Source of the DNA: an uncultured Bacteroidales bacterium
GTDB lineage: Bacteria; Bacteroidota; Bacteroidia; Bacteroidales; UBA932
Direction of reading: 5' to 3'
Length of the DNA: 64,000 nucleotides
Assembly: GCA_900316245.1 (NCBI GenBank)
Contig: ONCE01000007.1
Span: forward strand, 1 to 64,000
The notes below the pieces were generated by a model, which saw nothing but the letters and a program-made list of their open reading frames with translations, was not told where the DNA came from and did not search any database. Both the position numbers and the translations under genes were made by a program. This document shows positions 1 to 7,791 of this stretch, piece after piece; position 1 is the first letter of the stretch; every line of letters begins with the position of its first letter.

Positions 1-422
1 ATACAGTGGGCCTCGTCCACCACGATGTAGGAGATTTTGAGCACGTCCAGGTAGGACTGGAACAGGCGGGTCTGGAGGCGTTCCGGGCTCAGGTACAGGA
101 ACTTGTAGTCTCCGTAAGCGGCATTGTTGAGGGCCAGGTCTACCTCGTGGCGGCTCATTCCGGCGTGGATGGCCATAGCCCGCACGCCGCGGTCCTGGAG
201 GTTCTGGACCTGGTCCTTCATAAGGGCGATGAGCGGGGTAACCACCAAGGCAATCCCCTCCTTCATCAGGCAGGGAACCTGGAAGCACACGCTCTTGCCG
301 CCGCCCGTGGGGAGGATGGCCAGGACATCGCGCTCTGCCAGCGCTTCCCGGATAATCTCCTCCTGCATAGGACGGAAGGCATCATAGCCCCAATATGTCT
401 TTAAAACCTCCTGTGGCGACAT
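1..422 (-). CDS. recQ: RecQ-family ATP-dependent DNA helicase (5' part, runs off the window)
   Basis: The first 140 residues of a superfamily 2 DNA helicase are visible; the rest lies beyond base 1. The order is characteristic of RecQ: the aromatic-rich motif 0 (FRPMQ, residues 16-20), Walker A (PTGGGKS, 38-44), motif Ia (TPLIALMKDQ, 62-71), the SPERL stretch (112-116) and the DEAH box (136-139) just at the window edge. RecQ unwinds recombination and stalled-fork structures in the 3'-5' direction. The start is the ATG at 420-422. A near-match to the Bacteroidota -7 box (TAACTTAG, minus strand, 429-436) lies just upstream, back to back with the ybaK promoter. Whether this is the main RecQ or a shorter paralogue cannot be told from the fragment. 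Confidence 0.93.
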   Translation of the reverse strand, partial: MSPQEVLKTYWGYDAFRPMQEEIIREALAERDVLAILPTGGGKSVCFQVPCLMKEGIALVVTPLIALMKDQVQNLQDRGVRAMAIHAGMSRHEVDLALNNAAYGDYKFLYLSPERLQTRLFQSYLDVLKISYIVVDEAHC

Positions 423-424
423 AG

Positions 425-456
425 TTTGCTAAGTTACGGATTATTTCCTAATTTTG
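425..456 (+). promoter_or_regulatory. Promoter for ybaK: TTTG-N20-TAATTTTG
   Basis: TAATTTTG at 449-456 matches the Bacteroidota -7 consensus TAnnTTTG, and TTTG at 425-428 sits 20 bases upstream as the -33 element. The ybaK ATG begins only 3 bases after the box, so transcription would start at or next to the start codon and the mRNA should be leaderless. Confidence 0.7.
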
Positions 457-459
457 GGT

Positions 460-930
460 ATGCAAGTTCAGAAAACCAACGCGGCCCGGCTCCTGGATGC
501 AGCCGGCATTCCCTACACCCTGGTCCCCTACGAGGTGGACGAGGAGCATCTGGAGGCCTCCCACGTGGCCGAACAACTGGGAGAAGACCTGGACCGCGTG
601 TTCAAGACGCTGGTCCTGCGGGGAGACAAGAACGGCCTCTTCGTCTGTGTGGTCCCGGGCTCTATGGAAGTGGACCTCAAGGTAGCGGCCCGCATCTCCG
701 GCAATAAGAACTGTGCGATGATCCACGTGAAGGAACTCCTGCCCCTAACCGGCTACATCCGCGGGGGCTGCTCCCCCATCGGCATGAAAAAGCCTTTTCC
801 CACCTTCCTCCACGAAAGCGCTCTCCTGTGGGACACCATCTACATCAGCGCCGGCGTCCGCGGCCTGCAGATCTGCATAGCCCCCCAGGCGCTCATAGAT
901 TTTGTAGGTGCGGGAATTTATCCGTTATAA
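460..930 (+). CDS. ybaK: YbaK/EbsC-family aminoacyl-tRNA deacylase (Cys-tRNA(Pro) type)
   Basis: This 156-residue protein has the single-domain length and pattern of YbaK/EbsC proteins, which hydrolyse mischarged tRNA such as Cys-tRNA(Pro). Typical features are the N-terminal AARLLDAAGIPY stretch, VFKTLVLRGDK near residues 48-58 with the conserved lysine, and the GYIRGGCSPIGMKK loop near 104-117. I chose the ATG at 460 over the in-frame TTG at 454 because the TTG lies inside the predicted -7 box. It is divergent from recQ and convergent with the MBL hydrolase. Family assignment is firm; which tRNA it edits is inferred from the family. Confidence 0.93.
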   Translation: MQVQKTNAARLLDAAGIPYTLVPYEVDEEHLEASHVAEQLGEDLDRVFKTLVLRGDKNGLFVCVVPGSMEVDLKVAARISGNKNCAMIHVKELLPLTGYIRGGCSPIGMKKPFPTFLHESALLWDTIYISAGVRGLQICIAPQALIDFVGAGIYPL

Positions 931-962
931 TACCGCTCTTAACTCGGTTTCTACCCGTATCG

Positions 963-1757
963 TTAGAGGTTAAGCAGCGGAGAAGCGACGCCCCGCCGAA
1001 GGACGCGAAGATTCACGGTGCCGGGTTCTACACCGGCCGCTTCCAGGGCGCCGCGGGCACTGGCATAGGCCAGCTCGGGGGTATTGTTGTTGCCGCTGAG
1101 GTGGCACAGGAAGAGGTTCCTCAGGCCCGGATGCAGGAAGCGGGGGATGGCCTGGGCACAGGCGTCGTTGGACAGGTGGCCAATTCCGTGGGAAATGCGG
1201 TCCTTGAGCACCTGCGGATAACTGCCGCCCATCAGCATTTCCAAATCGTAATTGGATTCAATCACCACCGTAGTGGCCTGGGAGGCCCACTGCAGGGCTT
1301 CGTCCGTGGCGTGGCCCATATCGGTCATAAGCACAAAGAGCTCTTCTCCGCAGCGGATGGCATAACCCACGCACTGGGTGGAATCGTGCGGCACCACAAA
1401 GTACTGCACGTCAAAGTCTTCCGTAACGGGATTCCAGACACCGGCCTGCAGATCCTGGCGGCAGGGGCCAATCCAGTCGCGGGTGAAGGGATGCCACAGA
1501 AGGGCGTCGTGGATCATCGGCGTGGTCCACACGGGAGCCCCCACCCGTTTGCAGAAGGAGCCCAGGGAACGGATATGGTCTCCGTGGTCGTGGGTAATCA
1601 GGATGGCCGATATATTCTCATACCCCAGATGCAGGGATTCCAGTTCTTTCCGGATGCTGCGGATACCCACGCCGGCATCCAGGAGAATGCCGGAAGAGGG
1701 GCCCAGAAGGAGGGAACAGTTGCCGCAGCTGCCGCTGGAAAAACTAATGAAACGCAT
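963..1757 (-). CDS. MBL-fold metallohydrolase, YycJ/WalJ-like
   Basis: A 264-residue metallo-beta-lactamase-fold protein. The metal-binding motif HDHGDH is seen near residue 56, with a downstream Asp (MTDMGH) and His residues (HLSN, CHLSGNN) that fit the YycJ/WalJ group of predicted nucleases or phosphodiesterases. The N-terminal SSGSCGNC is also typical of this group. The start MRFISFSSG at 1757 is preferred: its ATG overlaps the stop of the upstream TPR gene by one base (TGATG), so the two are co-transcribed and probably translationally coupled. An upstream GTG or TTG start would add eight residues not expected for the family. The physiological substrate is not known from sequence. Confidence 0.88.
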   Translation of the reverse strand: MRFISFSSGSCGNCSLLLGPSSGILLDAGVGIRSIRKELESLHLGYENISAILITHDHGDHIRSLGSFCKRVGAPVWTTPMIHDALLWHPFTRDWIGPCRQDLQAGVWNPVTEDFDVQYFVVPHDSTQCVGYAIRCGEELFVLMTDMGHATDEALQWASQATTVVIESNYDLEMLMGGSYPQVLKDRISHGIGHLSNDACAQAIPRFLHPGLRNLFLCHLSGNNNTPELAYASARGALEAAGVEPGTVNLRVLRRGVASPLLNL

Positions 1758-3736
1758 CACGGCCGATTCTCCTCTTCGCAATAGCGGCCTATGACGCTGT
1801 AGGCGTCGTCAACGCCCAGTTCACCGGCACGGGACAGGTCTATGCAACCCTTTTCCTTGTCTTTGAGGTAGATGAGCACCAGACCTCTGTTAAAGTAGGC
1901 GCTTCCCATCCAAGGGTACAGTTTGATGGCCTTGTCGTAGCTGTCGATGGCTTCCACGAAGCGGGAGCTCAGGCAATAGAGGTTGCCCAGGTTGAACTGG
2001 ATATAAGGGAAGGAAGGCAGCAGCGCGGCGGCGGACTCCATATCCGCGAGCGCCTCCGAATAGTCATATTCACGGGTTATCTGCTCCCGCACCCGGGCGC
2101 GGGTATTTCCGCGGTCATCCATAGTGAGGGTCTGCACGTTGGACTCGAAGGAGGCAATGAACTCAATCATTTCGGCCCGCAGAGCGCCCCGGTTCATCAG
2201 GTAGAAAGCCTTATAATAGTTGGCGTAAGGATCTTTGTCGTCGGCCTCCACTGCGTCGGTATAATGCAGGAGGGCCGATGAATACTGCTTGAGCCCCGCA
2301 TCCTGCAGAGCCTTGAAGAAGGCTCCCTTCACGGGCTGGGTCAGCACCGGCGACGTGATGGGAATGTTGTCAGACCCGGAAACCACTGTCAGCGGCAGCG
2401 GTGCTTGGGCTATGAAGTTGTCCAGCAGGCGGTTCTCATAGCGGTGGGCCAGGGCGTAGTTGGTGGCGTCGGTCTGCTCCACCACGGCAAAGCGGTAGAG
2501 GGGCTTGAGGTTGATGTCCACGTCTCTGTGGCGCAGCATCTCGTCCTCGAAGCCGCCGCTGCGGGCGAACTCGGCGTCAAAGGCCAGCAGGTTGCTGTAT
2601 TTCTTGGTGGTGTCGGAGAAATCGGCCCCTCCGGAAGTTGCCGATTCATATTCGGCCACTTTCCTTCTGGCAATGCGGTAGTCTTCCTTGGAAGCGCGCG
2701 TCATACCCATCTGCAATTCCACGTAGGCGCGGTTCTGGTAGGCCTTGGCAAAGTCCGGATACAGTTCGATGGCTTTGTTGTAGTCTGCCAGGGCGTCGTC
2801 CCAGCGCTGCATCTCAATGAAGTAGCCGGCCCGGTTGAAATAGGCCAGCACGTTGCCGGGATTGATGGCAATCACGCGGTCCATATCTTCCAGGGCACCT
2901 TCGTAATCTCCCACCTGGGCGCTCAGGAGGCTTCGGTTGTAGAGGGTGAGGGCGTTGCCGGGCTCATATTTGAGCACGGTGTTGAGGTCCTGCATTGCGT
3001 CCTTGAGCTCTCCCTTATCGGCCCTTACCAAAGCACGCTGGAAGTAAGCCAGCGTAACGGTGGAGTCCAGCTGAATGGCTTTGTCCAGGTCCTGGAGGGC
3101 GGCGTCGTAGCGCTTGCGGGCGGCTTCCAATCCGCCGCGGCGGAGGTAGCCTTCCGGTTCAAAACGGTCTATGCGGATGGCCTGGTTGTAGTCTGCCAGA
3201 GCCTTGAGCGTATCTCCCATAAAGAGGTAGGAAGCGCCGCGGTTGAGGTACGAGGCGGGGTCCTTGGGTTCCTGGCGGATGTATTTGTCAAAGTCGGAGA
3301 CGGCGCGCTCAAACTGGCGGCTCAGGAAGTAGGTGACACCGCGCGTGAAATACAGGCCGGACGATCCGGGTCTCAGTTTGATGGCCTGTTCCAGGTCCCG
3401 GAGGGCACCGTCGTAGTTGCCGGTGCGGCTTTCCGTAATGGCCCGGTAGTGATAGCCGGAGGTGAACACGGGATTGAGGCGCACGGCTGTGGAGAAATCG
3501 GCCTTGGCACCGCGGATGTCTCCCAAGTTGTACTTGGCGATGCCGCGGTAGAAAAAGGTCCAGTAATCCGTGGAATCCAACTGGGCCAGGATGTTGAAAT
3601 TGGAGACGGCTTCGCTCAGGCGACCGTCCTGCAGGGCCGTGCGGCCCCGGAAGGAAAAGACGTCTTTGTCGTACTGCGCGTGGGCGGCCAGGGGCAGCAA
3701 CAACGCAAAAAGTATGGCGATTGAGCGGATTTTCAT
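1757..3736 (-). CDS. Secreted TPR-repeat protein
   Basis: About 659 residues with an N-terminal signal peptide (MKIRSIAILFALLLPLAAHA) and an almost continuous run of tetratricopeptide repeats. Eight or more 34-residue units with the A-Y-x-x-R-G-x-x and A-x-x-D-x-x-x-A-I-x-L-x-P pattern cover roughly residues 25-350, and further units lie near the C-terminus. TPR arrays are protein-binding scaffolds; in Bacteroidota, exported ones commonly work in the periplasm or at the outer membrane, but the partner is unknown here. Another Met five residues earlier (MKIFLMKIRS) could be the real start. It is divergent from the M28-like gene across 46 bases and is followed by the overlapping MBL hydrolase. 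Confidence 0.85.
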   Translation of the reverse strand: MKIRSIAILFALLLPLAAHAQYDKDVFSFRGRTALQDGRLSEAVSNFNILAQLDSTDYWTFFYRGIAKYNLGDIRGAKADFSTAVRLNPVFTSGYHYRAITESRTGNYDGALRDLEQAIKLRPGSSGLYFTRGVTYFLSRQFERAVSDFDKYIRQEPKDPASYLNRGASYLFMGDTLKALADYNQAIRIDRFEPEGYLRRGGLEAARKRYDAALQDLDKAIQLDSTVTLAYFQRALVRADKGELKDAMQDLNTVLKYEPGNALTLYNRSLLSAQVGDYEGALEDMDRVIAINPGNVLAYFNRAGYFIEMQRWDDALADYNKAIELYPDFAKAYQNRAYVELQMGMTRASKEDYRIARRKVAEYESATSGGADFSDTTKKYSNLLAFDAEFARSGGFEDEMLRHRDVDINLKPLYRFAVVEQTDATNYALAHRYENRLLDNFIAQAPLPLTVVSGSDNIPITSPVLTQPVKGAFFKALQDAGLKQYSSALLHYTDAVEADDKDPYANYYKAFYLMNRGALRAEMIEFIASFESNVQTLTMDDRGNTRARVREQITREYDYSEALADMESAAALLPSFPYIQFNLGNLYCLSSRFVEAIDSYDKAIKLYPWMGSAYFNRGLVLIYLKDKEKGCIDLSRAGELGVDDAYSVIGRYCEEENRP

Positions 3737-3782
3737 CAAAAAAATTTTCATTTCAGCCACGAAATATCTAATTTCGCGCCAA

Positions 3783-4769
3783 ATGACAAAGATAAGAAAA
3801 TATTTCATAATATTTTTCCTCACGCTCTGCTCTTCCGCCGCTGCGCAGCGCTACACCATCAGTCCCATCAACGCCGATCTAGTCCTGAATCAGGAGAAAA
3901 TCCAGGCCAACGTGGAGTACCTGTGCTCGGAGGAATTGGGTGGCCGTGCCACCGGTACGGATGGTGGCAAAAAGACGGCTGCCTGGCTGGAGGGCGAGTT
4001 CAGAATCCTGGGCCTCAAGCCCCTGGGAGGTGCCTGGCTGCACGGGTTCAGCACCAACGACGGCCTGGCCCGCAACGTGGTGGGCCTCATTCCCGGCAGC
4101 GCCACGCCCGCCCGCTATATGATTCTGATGGCTCATTTTGACAACCTGGGAACCCTTAACGGCACCTTCTACCCCGGGGCCGACAGCAACGCCTCCGGCG
4201 TGGCCGCCCTGCTGCAGGTAACGGAGATGATCACCCAGATGAACACCTGCCGCAAAATCTACCGCCACGGCCTCATTGTAGTAGCCCTGGATGCCAAGGA
4301 AAAGAACCAGGCCGGGGCCGAAGAACTCTGGCGCAACTTATCGGCCGGCAAACTCCTGGACCCCGTTTCCGGACAGCCGGTAAGCCCTTCCCAGATTGAC
4401 CTGGTCATCAACCTGGACCAGCTGGGTTCCACCAAGGCCCCGCTTACCGAGGGGCAGGACCGCTATCTGATGATGCTCTCTGACGAATCCACCGGCCGCC
4501 GCAGCTCGCTCGAAAGTGCCAACCGGGACGCCGGAACAGACTTCCAACTGGGTTACGATTATTACGGCAGCAAGGATTTCACACGGCTTTTCTTCCGCCG
4601 CATCAGTGACCAGCGCGTGTTCCTGGACCACAACATCCCCTCCGTGATGTTCACTTCCGGCATCACTATGCTCAACAACAAGCCCACGGACAACCCCGCC
4701 TCCCTGGACTACGAAGTCCTCAAAGACCGCATCCGCCTCATCTTCCGTTATCTGGATAAGGTCTTGTAA
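3783..4769 (+). CDS. Secreted M28-family peptidase homologue with altered active-site residues
   Basis: A 328-residue protein with a signal peptide (KYFIIFFLTLCSSAAAQ) and the fold signatures of M28 zinc aminopeptidases: AHFDNLG (His118, Asp120), GADSNASG (Asp134), NLDQLG (Asp212) and a C-terminal PTDNPASLDYE. In active M28 enzymes a Glu-Glu pair supplies the general base and a zinc ligand; here the pair reads Lys172-Glu173 (DAKEK). The late zinc-ligand His of the HTPxD motif is Asn299 (NNKPTD). It may therefore be a non-catalytic member or use a changed metal site. The start is the ATG at 3783, since the longer frame upstream is antisense to the TPR gene. TAATTTCG (3769-3776), a one-mismatch -7 box, lies just before it. 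Confidence 0.85.
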   Translation: MTKIRKYFIIFFLTLCSSAAAQRYTISPINADLVLNQEKIQANVEYLCSEELGGRATGTDGGKKTAAWLEGEFRILGLKPLGGAWLHGFSTNDGLARNVVGLIPGSATPARYMILMAHFDNLGTLNGTFYPGADSNASGVAALLQVTEMITQMNTCRKIYRHGLIVVALDAKEKNQAGAEELWRNLSAGKLLDPVSGQPVSPSQIDLVINLDQLGSTKAPLTEGQDRYLMMLSDESTGRRSSLESANRDAGTDFQLGYDYYGSKDFTRLFFRRISDQRVFLDHNIPSVMFTSGITMLNNKPTDNPASLDYEVLKDRIRLIFRYLDKVL

Positions 4770-4783
4770 TTGATCAATCCGGA

Positions 4784-4824
4784 GGAAATTGGTTTTTCGG
4801 GTCCCGTCCCGAAAAATAATTTCC
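4784..4824. repeat. Long imperfect hairpin between the M28 gene and the ABC exporter
   Basis: Inner arms TTTTTCGGG (4793-4801) and CCCGAAAAA (4808-4816) pair around a 6-base loop, and outer arms GGAAATT (4784-4790) and AATTTCC (4818-4824) extend the stem. There is no clean T-run directly after it on either strand, so it may be a weak terminator or a dispersed palindromic repeat. Confidence 0.5.
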
Positions 4825-4896
4825 GGAGGATGGTTGGCTATAACGGATAAATAGCGGTATTTCCTCCCCGCTGCTGGTGCTGTAAAGGATTTTTCG

Positions 4897-4904
4897 TATC
4901 TTTG
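4897..4904 (+). promoter_or_regulatory. -7 box TATCTTTG for the ABC exporter operon
   Basis: Exact TAnnTTTG match ending 6 bases before the exporter ATG at 4911. No convincing -33 element. The transcript would have almost no 5' leader. Confidence 0.6.
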
Positions 4905-4910
4905 TAGGAT

Positions 4911-6761
4911 ATGAGGGATTTCTTGAAACTGATGAGGCAATATGCCTCTCCTTATAAGGGATATCTGGCCGGAGCGGTGGTGCTGAACATTCTCAGTGCG
5001 GTGTTCAACATCTTTTCCTTCGCCATTCTGGTCCCCATCCTCAACATCCTGTTCAAGGTGGACAGCACGGTTTACGAGTTCATCCCCTGGGGCAGCGAGG
5101 CCGCTTTCAAGGACAAGGTCATCAACAACTTCTACTACTACGTTTCTGACCTGGCCGCCACCTATGGGGCTGGCCAAACCCTGTTTATGCTGGCGGGCGT
5201 GATGATCTTCTTCACGGCCCTCAAGACCAGCTGCTACTTCGGTTCCAACGCCGTGATGGTTCCCATCTCTACGGGAATTGTACGGGAACTCCGTTGCCGC
5301 ATTTATGACAAGATCTTGAACCTCCCCATCGGCTTTTTCACCGAAGAACGGAAGGGAGACATCATAGCCCGCATCACCGGAGACGTGTCGGAGGTGGAAA
5401 ACTCCATCATCGCCTCGCTCTCGATGCTCATCAAGGACCCCATCCTCATTGTCATCTACTTTGGCTTCCTTACCTGGGTGAGCCCGGAAATGATGATTTT
5501 CACCATTGTCTTTGCTCCGGCCTTCATCTGGATTATGGGCCTCATCGGCAAGCAGCTCAAGCGCTCTTCCCTGGAAGCCCAGAGCCTCTGGAGCGACACG
5601 ATGAGCCAGGTGGATGAAACCTTGGGCGGCCTGCGGGTAATCAAGGCCTTCAACGCCGAGAAGACCATGCGCCGCCGCTTCCACGACATCACGGACCGGA
5701 TGCGCCGCAAACTGGCCCGCGTGAGCGTCCGGCAGGCCACGGCCCACCCGGTGAGCGAATTCCTGGGCACCATTATGTTAATGATTGTGCTCTGCGTGGG
5801 CGGCGTGATGATCATAGGCGGCAAGAGCCTGCTTGGCAACGGCCACTTTATGGACGCCTCCACCTTCATTTACTTCCTGGTCATCCTCTATTCCGTCATA
5901 GAGCCCATCAAGGAACTGTCCCGCGCCACCTACGGAGTGCGAAAGGGCCTGGCTTCGATGGAGCGCATCAATAAAGTTTTGGAGGCCGAAAACCCCATCA
6001 AGGACCCCCAGAACCCCGAAAAGCTGGAAGGGTTCCAGGACTGCATCCGCCTGGAGAACGTAAGCTTCGCCTACGATAACGGCCGACAGATCCTCAAGGA
6101 CGTGAACCTGGAGATCCCCCGCGGCAAGATGATAGCCATAGTGGGAGAATCGGGTGCCGGCAAATCCACGCTGGTAGACCTCATCCCCCGCTTCTGGGAT
6201 GTCACCGGCGGCCGCATCACCCTGGACGGAAAAGACATCCGCCACGTGGCGGTGAAAGACCTCCGGGCCCTGATGGGCAACGTAAACCAGGAGCCCATCC
6301 TCTTCAACGACACCATCTTCAACAACATAGCCTTTGGCGTAGAAGGCGCCACGGAGGCCGATGTAATAGCCGCCGCCAAGATTGCCAACGCCCACGACTT
6401 CATTATGGAGAAGGAAGAAGGCTACCAGACCAATATCGGCGACCGGGGTTCCAAGCTCTCGGGAGGCCAGCGCCAGCGGCTTTCCATTGCCCGGGCCATC
6501 CTCAAGAACCCGCCCATCCTCATCCTGGACGAGGCCACGGCCTCCCTGGATACGGAGAGCGAGCGCGCCGTACAGGATGCCCTGGACCGTCTGATGTCTT
6601 CCCGCACCACCATAGCCATCGCCCACAGGCTGTCCACCATCCGCCACGCCGACGAGATTGTGGTCCTGCACGAAGGCCGGATTGTGGAGCGCGGCAAGCA
6701 CGAGGAACTCATTGCCCTGGGTGGTTATTACAAGAAACTTAACGACATGCAAGCCCTATGA
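4911..6761 (+). CDS. ABC transporter, fused permease-ATPase (MsbA-like exporter)
   Basis: 616 residues: an ABC type-1 exporter membrane domain (about 1-340, six hydrophobic segments) followed by an ATPase domain with Walker A (GESGAGKST, near 411), the Q-loop (NVNQEPILF), signature LSGGQRQRLS (near 515), Walker B with catalytic Glu (ILILDEA, near 537) and the switch His (IAHRLST). Such half-transporters work as homodimers and export lipids, lipid A-oligosaccharide or hydrophobic drugs. MsbA is the closest named type, but substrate cannot be read from sequence. It heads a cluster in which each gene overlaps the next by 1-4 bases (CBM9-like, VanZ-like, amidase-like). Confidence 0.9.
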   Translation: MRDFLKLMRQYASPYKGYLAGAVVLNILSAVFNIFSFAILVPILNILFKVDSTVYEFIPWGSEAAFKDKVINNFYYYVSDLAATYGAGQTLFMLAGVMIFFTALKTSCYFGSNAVMVPISTGIVRELRCRIYDKILNLPIGFFTEERKGDIIARITGDVSEVENSIIASLSMLIKDPILIVIYFGFLTWVSPEMMIFTIVFAPAFIWIMGLIGKQLKRSSLEAQSLWSDTMSQVDETLGGLRVIKAFNAEKTMRRRFHDITDRMRRKLARVSVRQATAHPVSEFLGTIMLMIVLCVGGVMIIGGKSLLGNGHFMDASTFIYFLVILYSVIEPIKELSRATYGVRKGLASMERINKVLEAENPIKDPQNPEKLEGFQDCIRLENVSFAYDNGRQILKDVNLEIPRGKMIAIVGESGAGKSTLVDLIPRFWDVTGGRITLDGKDIRHVAVKDLRALMGNVNQEPILFNDTIFNNIAFGVEGATEADVIAAAKIANAHDFIMEKEEGYQTNIGDRGSKLSGGQRQRLSIARAILKNPPILILDEATASLDTESERAVQDALDRLMSSRTTIAIAHRLSTIRHADEIVVLHEGRIVERGKHEELIALGGYYKKLNDMQAL

Positions 6762-7390
6762 CAAGTCTTCACGTTCCCTTTATAGATTGTAAGGATTGGG
6801 ACACCGCCCTGGAACTGGGTGGCGCCCGCTTTGATGTAGCCTGTGTGAACTGGCCGGAGACCTTCCCCTATGCTCCCCTGTGCAGCGGCCGCGTAGCCCG
6901 CACCAAGGACGCCCTGGTGGTGGATTTCCGCGTCAGCGGCCTGGACCTCAGGGCCCAGAACACCGAAGACAACGGCCGCCAGTGGGAAGACAGCTGCGTG
7001 GAGGTTTTCATCAAGGACCCGCAGAAGGCCGATTATTATAACTTCGAGATCAATGCCCTGGGCAAGGTGCTCGCCTGCTACGGACCAGACCGCCACGGTC
7101 GCGTGGCCCGTCCGGCCGAAGAGATGAAGAGAATCGCTCGCTTCGGCCATACCGTCATCCCTGGACCGACCGGGGATCTCCAAGGCGTCCAGACCTGGCG
7201 CGTGGGGGTGGTCATTCCCTTCGAGCTCATTGGCGTAGACCCCAACAACCTGCCCAACAGCATCCGCGTCAATTTCTACAAGTGCGGAGACAAGACCGCT
7301 CACCCGCACTACCTGAGCTGGAGCCCTATCGACACTCCTAAACCGGATTTCCATCGGCCCGAATTCTTTGGAGAACTCCTTCTGAAGTAA
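6758..7390 (+). CDS. Carbohydrate-binding family 9-like protein
   Basis: A 210-residue protein resembling the CBM9-like beta-sandwich found alone in many Bacteroidota. Visible features are WEDSCVEVFIKDP, YYNFEINALGKVLACYG, and W-x-V-x-V-x-I-P-F-E-L (WRVGVVIPFEL), where the last beta strands shape the sugar site. No signal peptide is evident, so it is probably cytoplasmic unless exported by another route. Its ATG overlaps the exporter stop (ATGA), so it belongs to that operon. The ligand is unknown; binding is inferred from fold only. Confidence 0.8.
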   Translation: MTSLHVPFIDCKDWDTALELGGARFDVACVNWPETFPYAPLCSGRVARTKDALVVDFRVSGLDLRAQNTEDNGRQWEDSCVEVFIKDPQKADYYNFEINALGKVLACYGPDRHGRVARPAEEMKRIARFGHTVIPGPTGDLQGVQTWRVGVVIPFELIGVDPNNLPNSIRVNFYKCGDKTAHPHYLSWSPIDTPKPDFHRPEFFGELLLK

Positions 7391-7791
7391 TGAAGATTTC
7401 GCTTAAAAAACTCTCCCGGTTCGGCTTTGTCCTTTACTTGTTGGCCGTGCTGTACCTGTGCTTCGGCAAGTTTGAAAACACGCCGGATATCCCCTGGTCT
7501 TTCCTGGGCATTCCGTCCGACAAACTGGTCCACTTCTGTATGTTCTTCCCGTTCCCCATCCTGGCCTTCCTGGCCTTCGACCGGTTTACGGAAACGCACA
7601 AATCCACCTTCCTCTTTTCCGGCATCACCTGGCTCACGGGCCTGGCGCTGGCTTTTGCCACGGAATGGGGACAGGCGCACCTGACGGACTATCGCAGCGG
7701 AGACCCTTGGGACCTGCTGGCCGACGGCCTGGCCATCACCCTTAGTACCATAGTAGTCATTATCTGGGACCTGAGTAAACAGAAAAAATGA
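7390..7791 (+). CDS. VanZ-like integral membrane protein
   Basis: A 133-residue protein with four predicted hydrophobic helices and the VanZ family pattern: DKLVHFCMFFPF after helix 1, a Glu near the third helix (ATEWGQ) and RSGDPWDLLADGLA before the last helix. VanZ in enterococci gives low-level teicoplanin resistance, but most VanZ-like proteins have no known role. It starts at the last base of the CBM9-like gene stop (TAATG) and its own stop overlaps the next ATG (ATGA), indicating tight translational coupling. Confidence 0.85.
   Translation: MKISLKKLSRFGFVLYLLAVLYLCFGKFENTPDIPWSFLGIPSDKLVHFCMFFPFPILAFLAFDRFTETHKSTFLFSGITWLTGLALAFATEWGQAHLTDYRSGDPWDLLADGLAITLSTIVVIIWDLSKQKK

Noticed and set aside
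4840-4862. TATAACGGATAA and AGCGGTAT also occur, inverted and in swapped order, at about 916-940
   Set aside because: Matches of 12 and 8 bases are expected by chance in 64 kb, and the order differs.
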